Assembly (NCBI RefSeq): GCF_014695715.1
Contig: NZ_JACJOT010000005.1
Location: 60,425 to 124,424, forward strand
Direction: 5' to 3'
From: Microcoleus sp. FACHB-68
GTDB lineage: Bacteria > Cyanobacteriota > Cyanobacteriia > Cyanobacteriales > Oscillatoriaceae
DNA length: 64,000 bases
Each line of letters begins with the position of its first letter. The first letter of the stretch is position 1. The notes beneath the pieces were generated by a model. The model ran no database searches, was not told the origin of the DNA, and saw only the letters and a program-made list of their open reading frames with translations. Positions 28,341 through 36,882 of the stretch are shown piece after piece. Both the position numbers and the translations under genes were made by a program.

Positions 28341-30551
28341 ATGAATCAAGAGCAGATTGAGCGGCGCTTGCAGCGGTTAAAGGAGGAGCGAGAACTCATC
28401 CTTAACCAAGTTGATAATGCGATTGCGCTGTTTGACCAATTTGATCGCTTAATTTTGTTTAATCGCAAACTCGCTGAAATTTGGGGGATGTCGCCTGATT
28501 GGCTTCAAGAGCAGCCTCATTATGACGTCGTTTTTGCCCAAGTTGTAGAACAAAGCTATTGGTCAACTGAGCAGGTAGAACAGCTCAGGCAAGCCCTTGA
28601 ACAAACAGAAAGCGAGAGTGTTTCCCTGTATCTAGAACAGGCAAATGGCATCTGCTTGGAGGTTTATACCACCATGACTTCCGATGGGGGCCGGCTGTTT
28701 ACCTTTCGGGATGTCACCGGCTATCGCAGATCCCAAGATAACTTGAATGCTGAAGTCAGGCGTCTGAGATTTATACTCGGTTTAACGGAACGGCTACAAG
28801 CGTCTGTGGAACTGCGGGAAATTGGCCACTTTGCCCTGAGCTACCTCGTACAGGCGATGAATGCTGCCTTTGGGGATGTGAAAGTGATTAACGGCGTCGG
28901 GGTTGATCGTTACGCCGGCATCCTCACCAATCAAATTTCCACTGAATTTATTGCCACTTATGGTGCGCCGGCTGTAGCTGAGATGGAAGCGGTGCTGGCT
29001 CAGGGCATTCCCTACGGGCAAGGATTGGTTTGGGATGTTGTAGAAACCGGCAAACCCTTATTTGTGGATGACTATCAAAACCACCCAAAAGCAGTGCCGG
29101 CATTTCGCCATCCCGGTATCGGGCAGCTGGGCATCTTTCCCATTCCCTCCACCACCGGCAAAATTATTGGGTTGCTCACCTTAGAATCGCGCAATCTGCA
29201 AAAACTGCAGGAAGCCCCCCAACAGGATATGCTACTGGCAGCCTGTCGCACCTTGGGTGTGGCGATCGAACGCGCCGAAGCCCAAGCCCACTTACAGCAG
29301 ATTAATAAAGATTTAGAGCGAGCATCCCAGCTAAAATCCGAGTTTTTGGCGGCGATGTCTCACGAACTGCGGACGCCCCTCAACAGCATTCTGGGCTTCG
29401 CAGATTTGCTGCACCGGCAAACTGGTGGCCCTTTGACGGATCGACAAGTTAATCATGTCAAGGCGATTGAAAAAAGCGGCCAGCATTTGTTGCAATTGAT
29501 TACGGATATTTTGGATTTATCTAAAATTGAAGCCGGCAAAGCTGAGCTAGATTTAGAGCCGGTTTCAATCCAAGAACTGTGCGGGCAGTGTTTGAAAATG
29601 ATTCAACCCCGCACCCAAGCCAAGGGCTTAGCACTGACGCTGGAATTAGATTACCGGCTTAATCGTGTCATGCTCGATGAGCGTAGGGTGCGGCAGATGG
29701 TGATTAACTTACTGTCAAATGCGGTTAAATTCACCCCGGAAGGAGGACACATCAAGCTGGCTGGGCGGTTAGCTTACGGCACTCAACTGGCGCAAGATGT
29801 TCGCCCTGACAGAAGTCCGGTAAATCCCATGACGCCGTACCTGTGTTTGGAGGTGAGTGATTCTGGGATCGGGGTGCCCCAGGAAAAGTGGCACTTGCTG
29901 TTTCGCCCGTTTCAACAGGTAGATTCTTCCTTGACACGCCGGCATGAAGGCACAGGTTTGGGACTAGCGCTAACAAAGCGGCTGGCGGAACTGCATGGGG
30001 GGACGGTGTCGTTCCAATCAATTGCCGGTGAGGGTAGTACGTTTCGAGTTTGGCTGCCGGTGACGGAACCGCGCCAGGAGGTGCCGGTTGCTCATGATCG
30101 GCTTGCCAGATTAAGCCGTTCTAGCAAACATCCCAGTTTTGGTGGAAGTGCAACTGCTGTCGCCCTCAAGCGCGTTTTGGTTGTGGAAGATCAACCTTCT
30201 AACCAAATTTTGATTGCAGAGTTTTTGGAGTCTGAGGGGTACATGGTTGAGCTGATTTGTGATGGTTCTGCCATGTTGGAGGCGATTTACTCACCTTTGG
30301 CGACAGTCGGTTCACTGCCCGATTTAATTTTGATGGATATTCAGCTTCCAGATGTGGATGGGTTTGAACTGATCCAGCAGCTAAAAGCTCACACACTTTG
30401 GCAGCGGGTGCCGGTGATTGCGGTGACGGCAATGGCGATGCCGGGAGATCGTGAGCGGTGTCTTCAAGCCGGTGCGGATGGCTATTTAAGCAAGCCGCTT
30501 AATTTTGATCGCGTGTTTTCAACAGTGCGTTCTTTTGCCGGCTCAAATTAA
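28341..30551 (+). CDS. Hybrid sensor histidine kinase: PAS-GAF-HisKA-HATPase-REC
   Basis: This 736-residue cytosolic kinase has no transmembrane segment. An N-terminal coiled coil and PAS domain (QVDNAIALFDQFDRLILFN) are followed by a GAF domain (residues 145-310) with no Cys-His bilin motif. The HisKA H-box is AAMSHELRTPLNSILGF, with H341 as phosphorylation site. The ATP-binding domain has MVINLLSNAVKFTPEGG (N-box), SDSGIGVPQEKW, and HEGTGLGLALTKRLAELHGG. A C-terminal receiver (VLVVEDQPSNQ) carries the acceptor D666 in ILMDIQLPDVDGFEL and the switch lysine in GYLSKPL. It lies 192 bases after the cph2-like gene and 164 bases before the REC-cyclase on the same strand, so a signalling cluster or operon is likely. 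Confidence 0.92.
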   Translation: MNQEQIERRLQRLKEERELILNQVDNAIALFDQFDRLILFNRKLAEIWGMSPDWLQEQPHYDVVFAQVVEQSYWSTEQVEQLRQALEQTESESVSLYLEQANGICLEVYTTMTSDGGRLFTFRDVTGYRRSQDNLNAEVRRLRFILGLTERLQASVELREIGHFALSYLVQAMNAAFGDVKVINGVGVDRYAGILTNQISTEFIATYGAPAVAEMEAVLAQGIPYGQGLVWDVVETGKPLFVDDYQNHPKAVPAFRHPGIGQLGIFPIPSTTGKIIGLLTLESRNLQKLQEAPQQDMLLAACRTLGVAIERAEAQAHLQQINKDLERASQLKSEFLAAMSHELRTPLNSILGFADLLHRQTGGPLTDRQVNHVKAIEKSGQHLLQLITDILDLSKIEAGKAELDLEPVSIQELCGQCLKMIQPRTQAKGLALTLELDYRLNRVMLDERRVRQMVINLLSNAVKFTPEGGHIKLAGRLAYGTQLAQDVRPDRSPVNPMTPYLCLEVSDSGIGVPQEKWHLLFRPFQQVDSSLTRRHEGTGLGLALTKRLAELHGGTVSFQSIAGEGSTFRVWLPVTEPRQEVPVAHDRLARLSRSSKHPSFGGSATAVALKRVLVVEDQPSNQILIAEFLESEGYMVELICDGSAMLEAIYSPLATVGSLPDLILMDIQLPDVDGFELIQQLKAHTLWQRVPVIAVTAMAMPGDRERCLQAGADGYLSKPLNFDRVFSTVRSFAGSN

Positions 30552-30715
30552 TATAGAGCCGAAGCAAACCGTATTATGGCTTAAAGGCACAAGAGGCCGG
30601 CCAGACTGAATCAGGGGCATCTAAATTAACGATTAATAATTGAGGATTTAAAAGTTTCCTGAGAGAGTTTTAAATTCTTTCACCTATCCTGCAATGCCAA
30701 TTTCTTCTCAATTTT

Positions 30716-32080
30716 ATGTCAAATAATCAGCCCTGCATTTTGCTTGTTGATGATGAGCCTAACAATTTATGTTTATTAGAAGAATTACTGCAATCAGAAG
30801 GGTATGACACCCTTTTGGCAGAATCCGGGGCTAAAGCGCTGGAAATCGCCAAGACATCATTGCCGGCAATGATTTTGCTGGATGTAATGATGCCGGATAT
30901 GGATGGGTTTGAGCTGTGCCGGCGTTTGCGCGAAGATGTGAATTTACAAACAGTGCCGGTGATCTTTTTAACCGCTCTTGATGATGACGATTCTCGTCTG
31001 AGAGGATTGGAGATGATGGGCGATGACTATATTACCAAGCCGGTTAAAAGCACCTTGCTGCTAAAAAAGATTGCTAGTGTCTTGTATCTACACCAGATGC
31101 GAATGCGGCAATCGCAAATTCAAATTGGGCAGCAAATGAAGGAAAAAACTCAGCGAAATATGGCAGCCGCTTGGCAAATAAATCAAGCGCTAACGGAAAA
31201 ATTTCGCCTGTTTGTACCAGAACAATTTCTTCAACGTATTGCGCCGCGCGGTGTGGAATCGATTGAGCTGGGGAATGCGAAAGAGGAAGAATTATCAATT
31301 GTCTTTTGCGATATTCGCGGTTTCACGGCAATTGCAGAATCCCAGCAAGCAATTGATACGTTTAACTGGTTAAATGCGTTTTTTACGCAGATGAATCAAG
31401 CGATTTCATCCCAGTTTGGGTTTATTGATAAGTTTTTGGGCGATGCGATTATGGCGGTTTTTGACCGGCCAGGACAGCACGCGCAAGATGCTTTGAATGC
31501 GGCGGTGATGATGCGGCAAAACTTGCGTGCATTTAATGCTAGCCGGGATTTATTTAATTTAAAAGAGCCGGTAAATATTGGAATTGGGGTACACACCGGC
31601 ACAGGTTTGATTGGTACACTTGGGGCAAATTCTCGCATGGATTCAACCGTGATTGGTGATGTGGTGAATACGGCATCTCGGTTGGAAGATTTGACAAAAG
31701 TCTACGGTTGCCAGGTGATTGTTAGTGATGCGGCAATTGCTGAGTTAAATCAACCGGAGTTTTTTCATTTACGCTGGATTGATCGGGTTGCACCGCGTGG
31801 CAAGCAGCAGGCGATTAATATCTACGAGGTACTAGGTACACAAACTCATCCCCTTGATGAGGCGAAGATCCTGTCACTGCCGGCATTTGAGATGGGCATT
31901 CAATCATGGCAGCAGGGAAACTTTCCGCTAGCAATAGCATCTTTTCAAGAAATTGTCAACAAAAATATACGAGATACTGTTGCGGCGCTTTATATTCGGC
32001 GCTGCGAGTCTCGCTTAGGTTCAGTACCGGCAGAGTTTGAGCAAAGTGGGCCGGCTTGGGATGGAGTGCCGGTGGGGTAA
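30716..32080 (+). CDS. Response regulator with class III adenylate cyclase output
   Basis: This 454-residue protein starts with a receiver domain (residues 5-125, CILLVDDEPNN, acceptor Asp in ILLDVMMPDMDGFEL, KPVKSTLL). After a short coiled coil comes a class III nucleotide cyclase: SIVFCDIRGFTAIAE (metal Asp), FGFIDKFLGDAIMAVFD (purine-selecting Lys and second metal Asp), and STVIGDVVNTASRLEDL with the Thr found in many bacterial adenylate cyclases plus the catalytic Asn and Arg. This set predicts cAMP formation under phosphorylation control. The last 80 residues are a helical tail resembling a TPR (AFEMGIQSWQQGNFPLAIA). The hybrid kinase just upstream is the natural candidate phosphodonor, inferred from gene order. 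Confidence 0.9.
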   Translation: MSNNQPCILLVDDEPNNLCLLEELLQSEGYDTLLAESGAKALEIAKTSLPAMILLDVMMPDMDGFELCRRLREDVNLQTVPVIFLTALDDDDSRLRGLEMMGDDYITKPVKSTLLLKKIASVLYLHQMRMRQSQIQIGQQMKEKTQRNMAAAWQINQALTEKFRLFVPEQFLQRIAPRGVESIELGNAKEEELSIVFCDIRGFTAIAESQQAIDTFNWLNAFFTQMNQAISSQFGFIDKFLGDAIMAVFDRPGQHAQDALNAAVMMRQNLRAFNASRDLFNLKEPVNIGIGVHTGTGLIGTLGANSRMDSTVIGDVVNTASRLEDLTKVYGCQVIVSDAAIAELNQPEFFHLRWIDRVAPRGKQQAINIYEVLGTQTHPLDEAKILSLPAFEMGIQSWQQGNFPLAIASFQEIVNKNIRDTVAALYIRRCESRLGSVPAEFEQSGPAWDGVPVG

Positions 32081-32257
32081 ACAAATTTTTGAGCTGGCGA
32101 CTACAAATGTCTTTAAGACGATGAGATCGGCTGCTTTGATAGGTGTTGATAGATAAGCTTTATAATTATTATCTTTGACTTTCGGTTGTGCTTAACTCAA
32201 CCGCAAATACACAACATCAATATTTACTTGCCACAATAGTAATAGAGACTACTCGAC

Positions 32258-32292
32258 AGTCCGTAAAGTCCTAGAGACAATACGGACTTTCT
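32258..32292 (+). terminator. Terminator-like hairpin after the REC-cyclase gene
   Basis: AGTCCGTA (32258-32265) pairs exactly with TACGGACT (32281-32288), followed by TTCTT. It lies 178 bases past the cyclase stop and 40 bases before the next start, so it could also be a leader structure of the ferredoxin-MBL gene. Confidence 0.4.
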
Positions 32293-32331
32293 TAGCCAAT
32301 CACAACAAAAGCATATTCAAGAGGTTTAAAA

Positions 32332-33201
32332 ATGGCAACTCTCCAACAGCGCCGGCCTGAAAATATCGCTGGTGACTTTTATGTGGATAGTACCTGCATT
32401 GATTGCGATACGTGCCGGTGGATGACTCCAGAGGTATTTCGCAGCGCCGGCGATCAGTCAGCAGTTTATCACCAACCCACAGACGAAGCCGAAAGATTGA
32501 GAGCGATGCAAGCGCTTTTGGCTTGTCCGACCGCTTCGATTGGCACAGTTGAAAAGCCAAAAGATATCAAAGACGCACAGCAAAGTTTTCCCATCCCAAT
32601 CACAGAAAATGTCTACCATTGCGGCTACCATTCAGAAGACTCTTATGGGGCTGCAAGCTACTTAATTGTGCGACCGGAAGGTAATATTTTGGTCGATTCT
32701 CCTCGTTTTGCCCCGCCCTTAGTCAAGCGGATAGAAGCAATGGGAGGGATTCGCTATTTGTATCTTACTCACCGAGATGATGTGGCAGATCATCAGAAGT
32801 TTCAGCAGCATTTTGGGTGTGAGCGAATCTTGCATAAAGATGAAATCAATGCCGGCACTCGTGATGTGGAAATTCAACTCACTGGATTTGAGCCGGTAGA
32901 ATTAGCACCTGATTTGTTAATAATTCCCGTTCCAGGTCACACGAAAGGTCACACAGTTTTACTATACAAAAACAAGTTTCTCTTTACCGGCGATCATCTT
33001 GCTTGGTCTGAAACTCGCAACCATCTAGTTGCTTTCCGAGATGTTTGTTGGTACTCGTGGCCAGAATTGCTTCAGTCAATGCGCCGGCTGGCTGAGTATG
33101 AGTTTGAATGGGTGCTTCCCGGTCATGGTCGCCGTTTTCATGCAGATAAAGAGGCGATGCGTCAACAGATGCACAATTGCATTAGCTGGATGGAAAGGTA
33201 A
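32332..33201 (+). CDS. Ferredoxin-like [4Fe-4S] domain fused to a metallo-beta-lactamase fold hydrolase
   Basis: In this 289-residue fusion, residues 15-75 hold CIDCDTCRWMTPEVF and a later Cys in LLACPTAS, giving a CxxCxxC...CP pattern for one iron-sulfur cluster. Residues 85-285 are a metallo-beta-lactamase fold with YHCGYHSEDSYGAASYLIVR, YLTHRDDVADHQ (H147, D153-H154), IPVPGHTKGHTVLLY, FLFTGDHLAW and VLPGHGRRFHAD. The usual HxHxDH is replaced by HxDDxxDH, which I believe is a feature of this Fd-MBL subfamily. Probable roles are thioester or sulfur-compound hydrolysis, or electron transfer, but no substrate is established. There is no signal peptide, so it is cytosolic. It is preceded by the ribosome-binding stretch AAGAGG. 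Confidence 0.83.
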   Translation: MATLQQRRPENIAGDFYVDSTCIDCDTCRWMTPEVFRSAGDQSAVYHQPTDEAERLRAMQALLACPTASIGTVEKPKDIKDAQQSFPIPITENVYHCGYHSEDSYGAASYLIVRPEGNILVDSPRFAPPLVKRIEAMGGIRYLYLTHRDDVADHQKFQQHFGCERILHKDEINAGTRDVEIQLTGFEPVELAPDLLIIPVPGHTKGHTVLLYKNKFLFTGDHLAWSETRNHLVAFRDVCWYSWPELLQSMRRLAEYEFEWVLPGHGRRFHADKEAMRQQMHNCISWMER

Positions 33202-33428
33202 TAGAAGAAGCCGACCTGGTTTCCAGGATTAGAAATAAGCCGGTAAACTCGGTTACTGTTGGTCGTGAACCAAGTATTTAACGATCAAAATTTTAATGCA
33301 TATCTTTTGTAAAATACCCGTTCTAGATAAATTGCTGAAAAACTCAATGGATTTCTCCCTGTAAAAATGTATTGTATTTAAGGGATGTTCGTTCAATGCC
33401 AGTTAGTTGATGTTATTCGGTGCCTTTG

Positions 33429-33749
33429 ATGCCAAAACTATATATCTGGGTTTTAGTCTTGCTGTGTGGTGGTCTCTTTACTCTGTGCGATTCTTTAAGC
33501 GCAAATTGGGGAAAGACCGGCGACTTGAAAAGTATTGCGATTGTTTGCCTGCTTTCCCCAAGTACCTACCTGTTTTTTGGCTTTCTGAATAAGCAAGTAA
33601 AACTCGGTGTTGCCGGCTCATTAGTGAATCTGACCATTGTCATTGGAACTGTTTTAGTGGGAACTTTCTATTTTCACGAAATCTTGAGCAGAACTCAAAT
33701 GTTAGGACTTGCTTTTGCAGGTCTTGCCATTGTTTTACTGAATGCTTAA
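33429..33749 (+). CDS. Small membrane protein of EamA/SMR-like design
   Basis: A 106-residue hydrophobic protein with four helices: LYIWVLVLLCGGLFTLCDSL, SIAIVCLLSPSTYLFFGFL, GVAGSLVNLTIVIGTVLVG and MLGLAFAGLAIVLLNA. Its length and four-helix layout, with short polar loops and a GxxxG-rich third helix, recall half of an EamA transporter or a small multidrug-resistance subunit. It lacks the SMR membrane glutamate that couples proton transport, so transport function is not shown. GTG 33420 would add three residues; ATG 33429 is preferred. It stands alone between a hydrolase and folB. Confidence 0.6.
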   Translation: MPKLYIWVLVLLCGGLFTLCDSLSANWGKTGDLKSIAIVCLLSPSTYLFFGFLNKQVKLGVAGSLVNLTIVIGTVLVGTFYFHEILSRTQMLGLAFAGLAIVLLNA

Positions 33750-33847
33750 AACAGGAAGCAAATATAGAGGCGGTTGAACCCTAGCTAAACAAACGAAGTC
33801 GGCGTGGCGGACTTAAAATTTGTCTACCCGCGACTTCATCGGAAAAG

Positions 33848-34204
33848 CTATTTTGATCGAGTAATTTCAACAGTAATTTTACCGCCAAAGTCGGGGATGG
33901 GGGCAGCCGGCTTGCTTAAGCGAACTTGGACTTGCTGCACCTGTGCCGGTTCTAAGCTAGCCTCTGCGATCGCATCAACTAATCGCTCGATTAAGGCAAA
34001 TTTAGAGGTTTTTACTAAGTGTTGTATGGTGGAAATCACGCTGCGATAATCGAGGGTGTCTTCGATGTGATCGCTTTTGCCGGCTATTGCCAAATCGACC
34101 CAGAGTGTGATGTCCACTTCAAACCATTGACCGAGAACTTGTTCCTCTGGCAGGTAGCCGGTATATCCATAACATTTGATGCCGGTGAGTTGAATTGAAT
34201 CCAT
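33848..34204 (-). CDS. folB: Dihydroneopterin aldolase
   Basis: FolB cleaves 7,8-dihydroneopterin to 6-hydroxymethyldihydropterin in folate synthesis. The 118-residue protein has the family order: MDSIQLTGIKCYGYTGYLPEE (usually GxxGVxxxE; here Tyr-Gly-Tyr replaces the histidine-containing variant), GQWFEVDITLWVDL, DTLDYRSVISTIQHLV with the substrate Tyr, ALIERLVDAIAEA with the conserved Glu, and VQVRLSKPAAPIPDFGGKI with the catalytic Lys-Pro. Length is typical. It begins 7 bases past the bestrophin stop on the same strand and is probably translated from the same message. Confidence 0.9.
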   Translation of the reverse strand: MDSIQLTGIKCYGYTGYLPEEQVLGQWFEVDITLWVDLAIAGKSDHIEDTLDYRSVISTIQHLVKTSKFALIERLVDAIAEASLEPAQVQQVQVRLSKPAAPIPDFGGKITVEITRSK

Positions 34205-34211
34205 TAACTTG

Positions 34212-35144
34212 TTACTCCACTGCAGTTGTCTGCCAATTATCTACCAAGGAGAGTTCATTCGCATCCAGCACGATCAAATCTTCAATGTTATTCGAGATAG
34301 TGTTGCAAATCTCATCTAACGGTAAGTCATTGGGATCGTACCCAAAAGGATTTTCAATTTCATTGCCAATTTCTTCAATTCCTAATAAAATAAAACTGAT
34401 TAAAGCGACAATTAACCCTGTGTACCACTGCGTCTTATCGACAATTTGAAAAGGCAATATCAGGCCGTATATCAGCAACAATCGCTTTAGATAAATTGAA
34501 TAAGCTAAAGGAATCGGGGTTCTGGAAATGCGTTCGCAGCCGGTTAAGGCTTCTACCATACTATCTAGCAATTTATTCATCGCCCTTAACTGATTGCTTG
34601 TTAAGCAACCGCGATTTTGCTGTTGCTGCAAATAATTTCCAATCCAAAGCGCCACTTCTAACGGGGGATTTTTGACTTTTTTAAGTTTAAGCGTTTGAGC
34701 TGGATTAATTCGCGCTTCTAACTCGCTGTCCACCGGCTCTTTTCGCAAATGCAACTTAGTCGCAATCGCAAAAGCCACCAACAGCTTTAAAACAGACGCT
34801 TTATTTTCTCTGTCTGCCGGTTCAACTTCAGAAACCCCAACCCAAATTTGACGAGCTAAATTTCGAGCATTAATAACGATAACTCCCCAAATCTTTCGAC
34901 CTTCCCAAAATCGCTCATAAGCTGTGTTGGTGCGAAATACTAATAATAAACCTAAGACTAAATTGAATACAACATTCGTGACTACGCTGCCAAAAATATC
35001 CCATGATACAGGCGCACCATAATAATAAATCAAAGAGACTAAAAATCCAAATACACCGCACAAGACGACGCGAGGAAATACCGTAGGTGCAACTGAACCG
35101 CGAAGTTGTAAAGCCAATTTAAACCACTGCATGGATTTATTCAA
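34212..35144 (-). CDS. Bestrophin-family anion channel (UPF0187)
   Basis: The 310-residue membrane protein has helices in the first 80 residues (VVLCGVFGFLVSLIYYYG, VVTNVVFNLVLGLLLVFRTN), the TAYERFWEGRKIWGVIVINARN segment shared by bestrophins, and later helices LLLIYGLILPFQIV and TGLIVALISFILLGIEEIG. The C-terminal signature NPFGYDPNDLPLDEI matches the NPFG-x-D-x-x-D-L-P-L motif. Bacterial and plant members form pentameric anion or bicarbonate channels; in chloroplast thylakoids relatives tune proton motive force. Which ion and membrane apply here is not determined. It is the first gene of a bestrophin-folB pair. Confidence 0.9.
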   Translation of the reverse strand: MNKSMQWFKLALQLRGSVAPTVFPRVVLCGVFGFLVSLIYYYGAPVSWDIFGSVVTNVVFNLVLGLLLVFRTNTAYERFWEGRKIWGVIVINARNLARQIWVGVSEVEPADRENKASVLKLLVAFAIATKLHLRKEPVDSELEARINPAQTLKLKKVKNPPLEVALWIGNYLQQQQNRGCLTSNQLRAMNKLLDSMVEALTGCERISRTPIPLAYSIYLKRLLLIYGLILPFQIVDKTQWYTGLIVALISFILLGIEEIGNEIENPFGYDPNDLPLDEICNTISNNIEDLIVLDANELSLVDNWQTTAVE

Positions 35145-35261
35145 AAGTAGTGTTAACCAAACTTTGTAGTAGCTTTTGGCCGTCTTTATACAATTGAGCT
35201 AAACACAGATGTTGCTCATTGTCCACCTCATCACAGCTCGTCACAACCTGTTTTCTAGAGT

Positions 35262-35305
35262 TTACAAAATGCCGGCTATAGAAACTAGATATCTTTATAG
35301 CCGGC
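35262..35305 (-). terminator. proA terminator
   Basis: GCCGGCTATA (35271-35280) pairs with TATAGCCGGC (35296-35305). On the minus strand the stem is followed by ATTTTGT, and it lies between proA and bestrophin. Confidence 0.75.
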
Positions 35306-35324
35306 AGCCTTTGCGGTTTTATTT

Positions 35325-36632
35325 TTACTCTAAATCTTTGTGAGTAAAAGGTTTCGCATCTTTGCCTGAATAAGTGGCCGCAATATGCCCGTCACCGGCA
35401 ACTTTATATTTATAGGTTATCAGCCCTTCTAAACCTACCGGCCCGCGAGGCGGCATTTGTTGGGTGCTAATTCCAACTTCTGCACCGAAACCGTAACGGA
35501 AACCATCGGCAAAGCGTGTTGAACAGTTGTGAAAAACGCCGGCAGCATCTACTTGATTTAAAAATGTATCAGCAGCGTCTGCATCTTCAGTGGCGATGGC
35601 GTCCGTGTGTTTTGAGCCATAAGTATTGATGTGGTCAATTGCTTCTGCCAAAGAATCTACAACTTTAATCGATAAAATTAAATCGCTGTATTCAGTTGAC
35701 CAGTCTGTTTCCGTTGCCGGCACAATATTGACAAACTCGCGGCTGCTATCATCTCCCCGTAATTCCACATTCTGTTTTTGCAACGCCTCGGCAACTGCCG
35801 GCAAAAATTGAGGAGCAATTTTTTTGTGAACTAACAAAGTTTCAATCGCATTACAAGCAGCCGGATAATGAGTTTTTGCATCCACTGCAATTGTTACAGC
35901 TTTCTGAATATCTGCGGATTTATCTACATAAAGGTGACAAATTCCATCAGCATGACCGAGTACCGGAATGCGAGTATTTTCCTGCACAAATCTCACAAAA
36001 GAATTAGAGCCTCTGGGAATAATTAGATCCACATACTCATCTAGCTTCAGTAGGGCTTGAATTTCTTCTCTCGTTGTCAGCAATTGCACCGCTTCTGGTT
36101 TAACTGCCGTTGTCGATAAACCTTGGTGAATTGCTTTCACTAATGCTTGACAAGAGCGCACCGCTTCCTGTCCACCTTTGAGGATGACACCGTTGCCAGA
36201 TTTAATTGCTAAGGCCGTAATTTGAATTAATGCATCGGGACGCGCTTCAAAAATCACACCAAGCACTCCCAAAGGACAAGTAATGCGTTTGAGAATTAAC
36301 CCTTCATCGAGTTGCCGGTGAATTTGAATTGCACCGACTGGATCAGGCAATTTACCCACATCTCGCACACCGGCGATCGCACCTTTGAGCTTCGTCTCGT
36401 CCAATTTCAGCCGGCTATAAAGTGGTTTGGCAATACCGGCAGCCTCTGCGGCTTCGCAATCTGCTGCATTCGCTGCCAAAATATCGCCGGCAGCCGCTTC
36501 TAAAGCCTGGGCGATCGCTTCAATCGCTTGGTTTTTCGCTTCGGTGGGGAGAATTGCCAGCTGGCGTGCAGCTTGACGCGTCTGCTGAGCGATCGCAGTC
36601 AGAGGAAGAGAAGCTATCGGAGTGGTGGTCAT
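35325..36632 (-). CDS. proA: Gamma-glutamyl phosphate reductase (glutamate-5-semialdehyde dehydrogenase)
   Basis: ProA reduces gamma-glutamyl phosphate with NADPH in proline synthesis. The 435-residue protein has [21 protein letters not shown], the nucleotide-binding [17 protein letters not shown] and [14 protein letters not shown], the catalytic cysteine in [16 protein letters not shown], and the C-terminal [26 protein letters not shown] with [14 protein letters not shown]. These are standard for ProA. Length is a little above the 415-420 of enterobacteria because of an N-terminal extension. No proB is in the window, which is normal for cyanobacteria. It is divergent from the M48 protease with 250 bases between. 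Confidence 0.96.
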   Translation of the reverse strand: MTTTPIASLPLTAIAQQTRQAARQLAILPTEAKNQAIEAIAQALEAAAGDILAANAADCEAAEAAGIAKPLYSRLKLDETKLKGAIAGVRDVGKLPDPVGAIQIHRQLDEGLILKRITCPLGVLGVIFEARPDALIQITALAIKSGNGVILKGGQEAVRSCQALVKAIHQGLSTTAVKPEAVQLLTTREEIQALLKLDEYVDLIIPRGSNSFVRFVQENTRIPVLGHADGICHLYVDKSADIQKAVTIAVDAKTHYPAACNAIETLLVHKKIAPQFLPAVAEALQKQNVELRGDDSSREFVNIVPATETDWSTEYSDLILSIKVVDSLAEAIDHINTYGSKHTDAIATEDADAADTFLNQVDAAGVFHNCSTRFADGFRYGFGAEVGISTQQMPPRGPVGLEGLITYKYKVAGDGHIAATYSGKDAKPFTHKDLE

Positions 36633-36882
36633 GGTTTTGAATCAAACGCCAAAGTTTCGCCAAAATGTTGGCTTCTCTTTCAATCCTAGTGCAACGCGTA
36701 CAGAAATCTCCCAAGCGGCCTTCTGCCACCGGCAGCTTAATTTTTGTGGAGGAATTGCAGACGAAATTAAATTTACAGGTTATTAAGGAATAGAAAACTC
36801 TATCTAAAGGTAGTTGCATCAATCAGTATCTTTGCCCACCTAAGACCTGAATCCGTTCTACTCCTTCTTCACAGAAACACTT

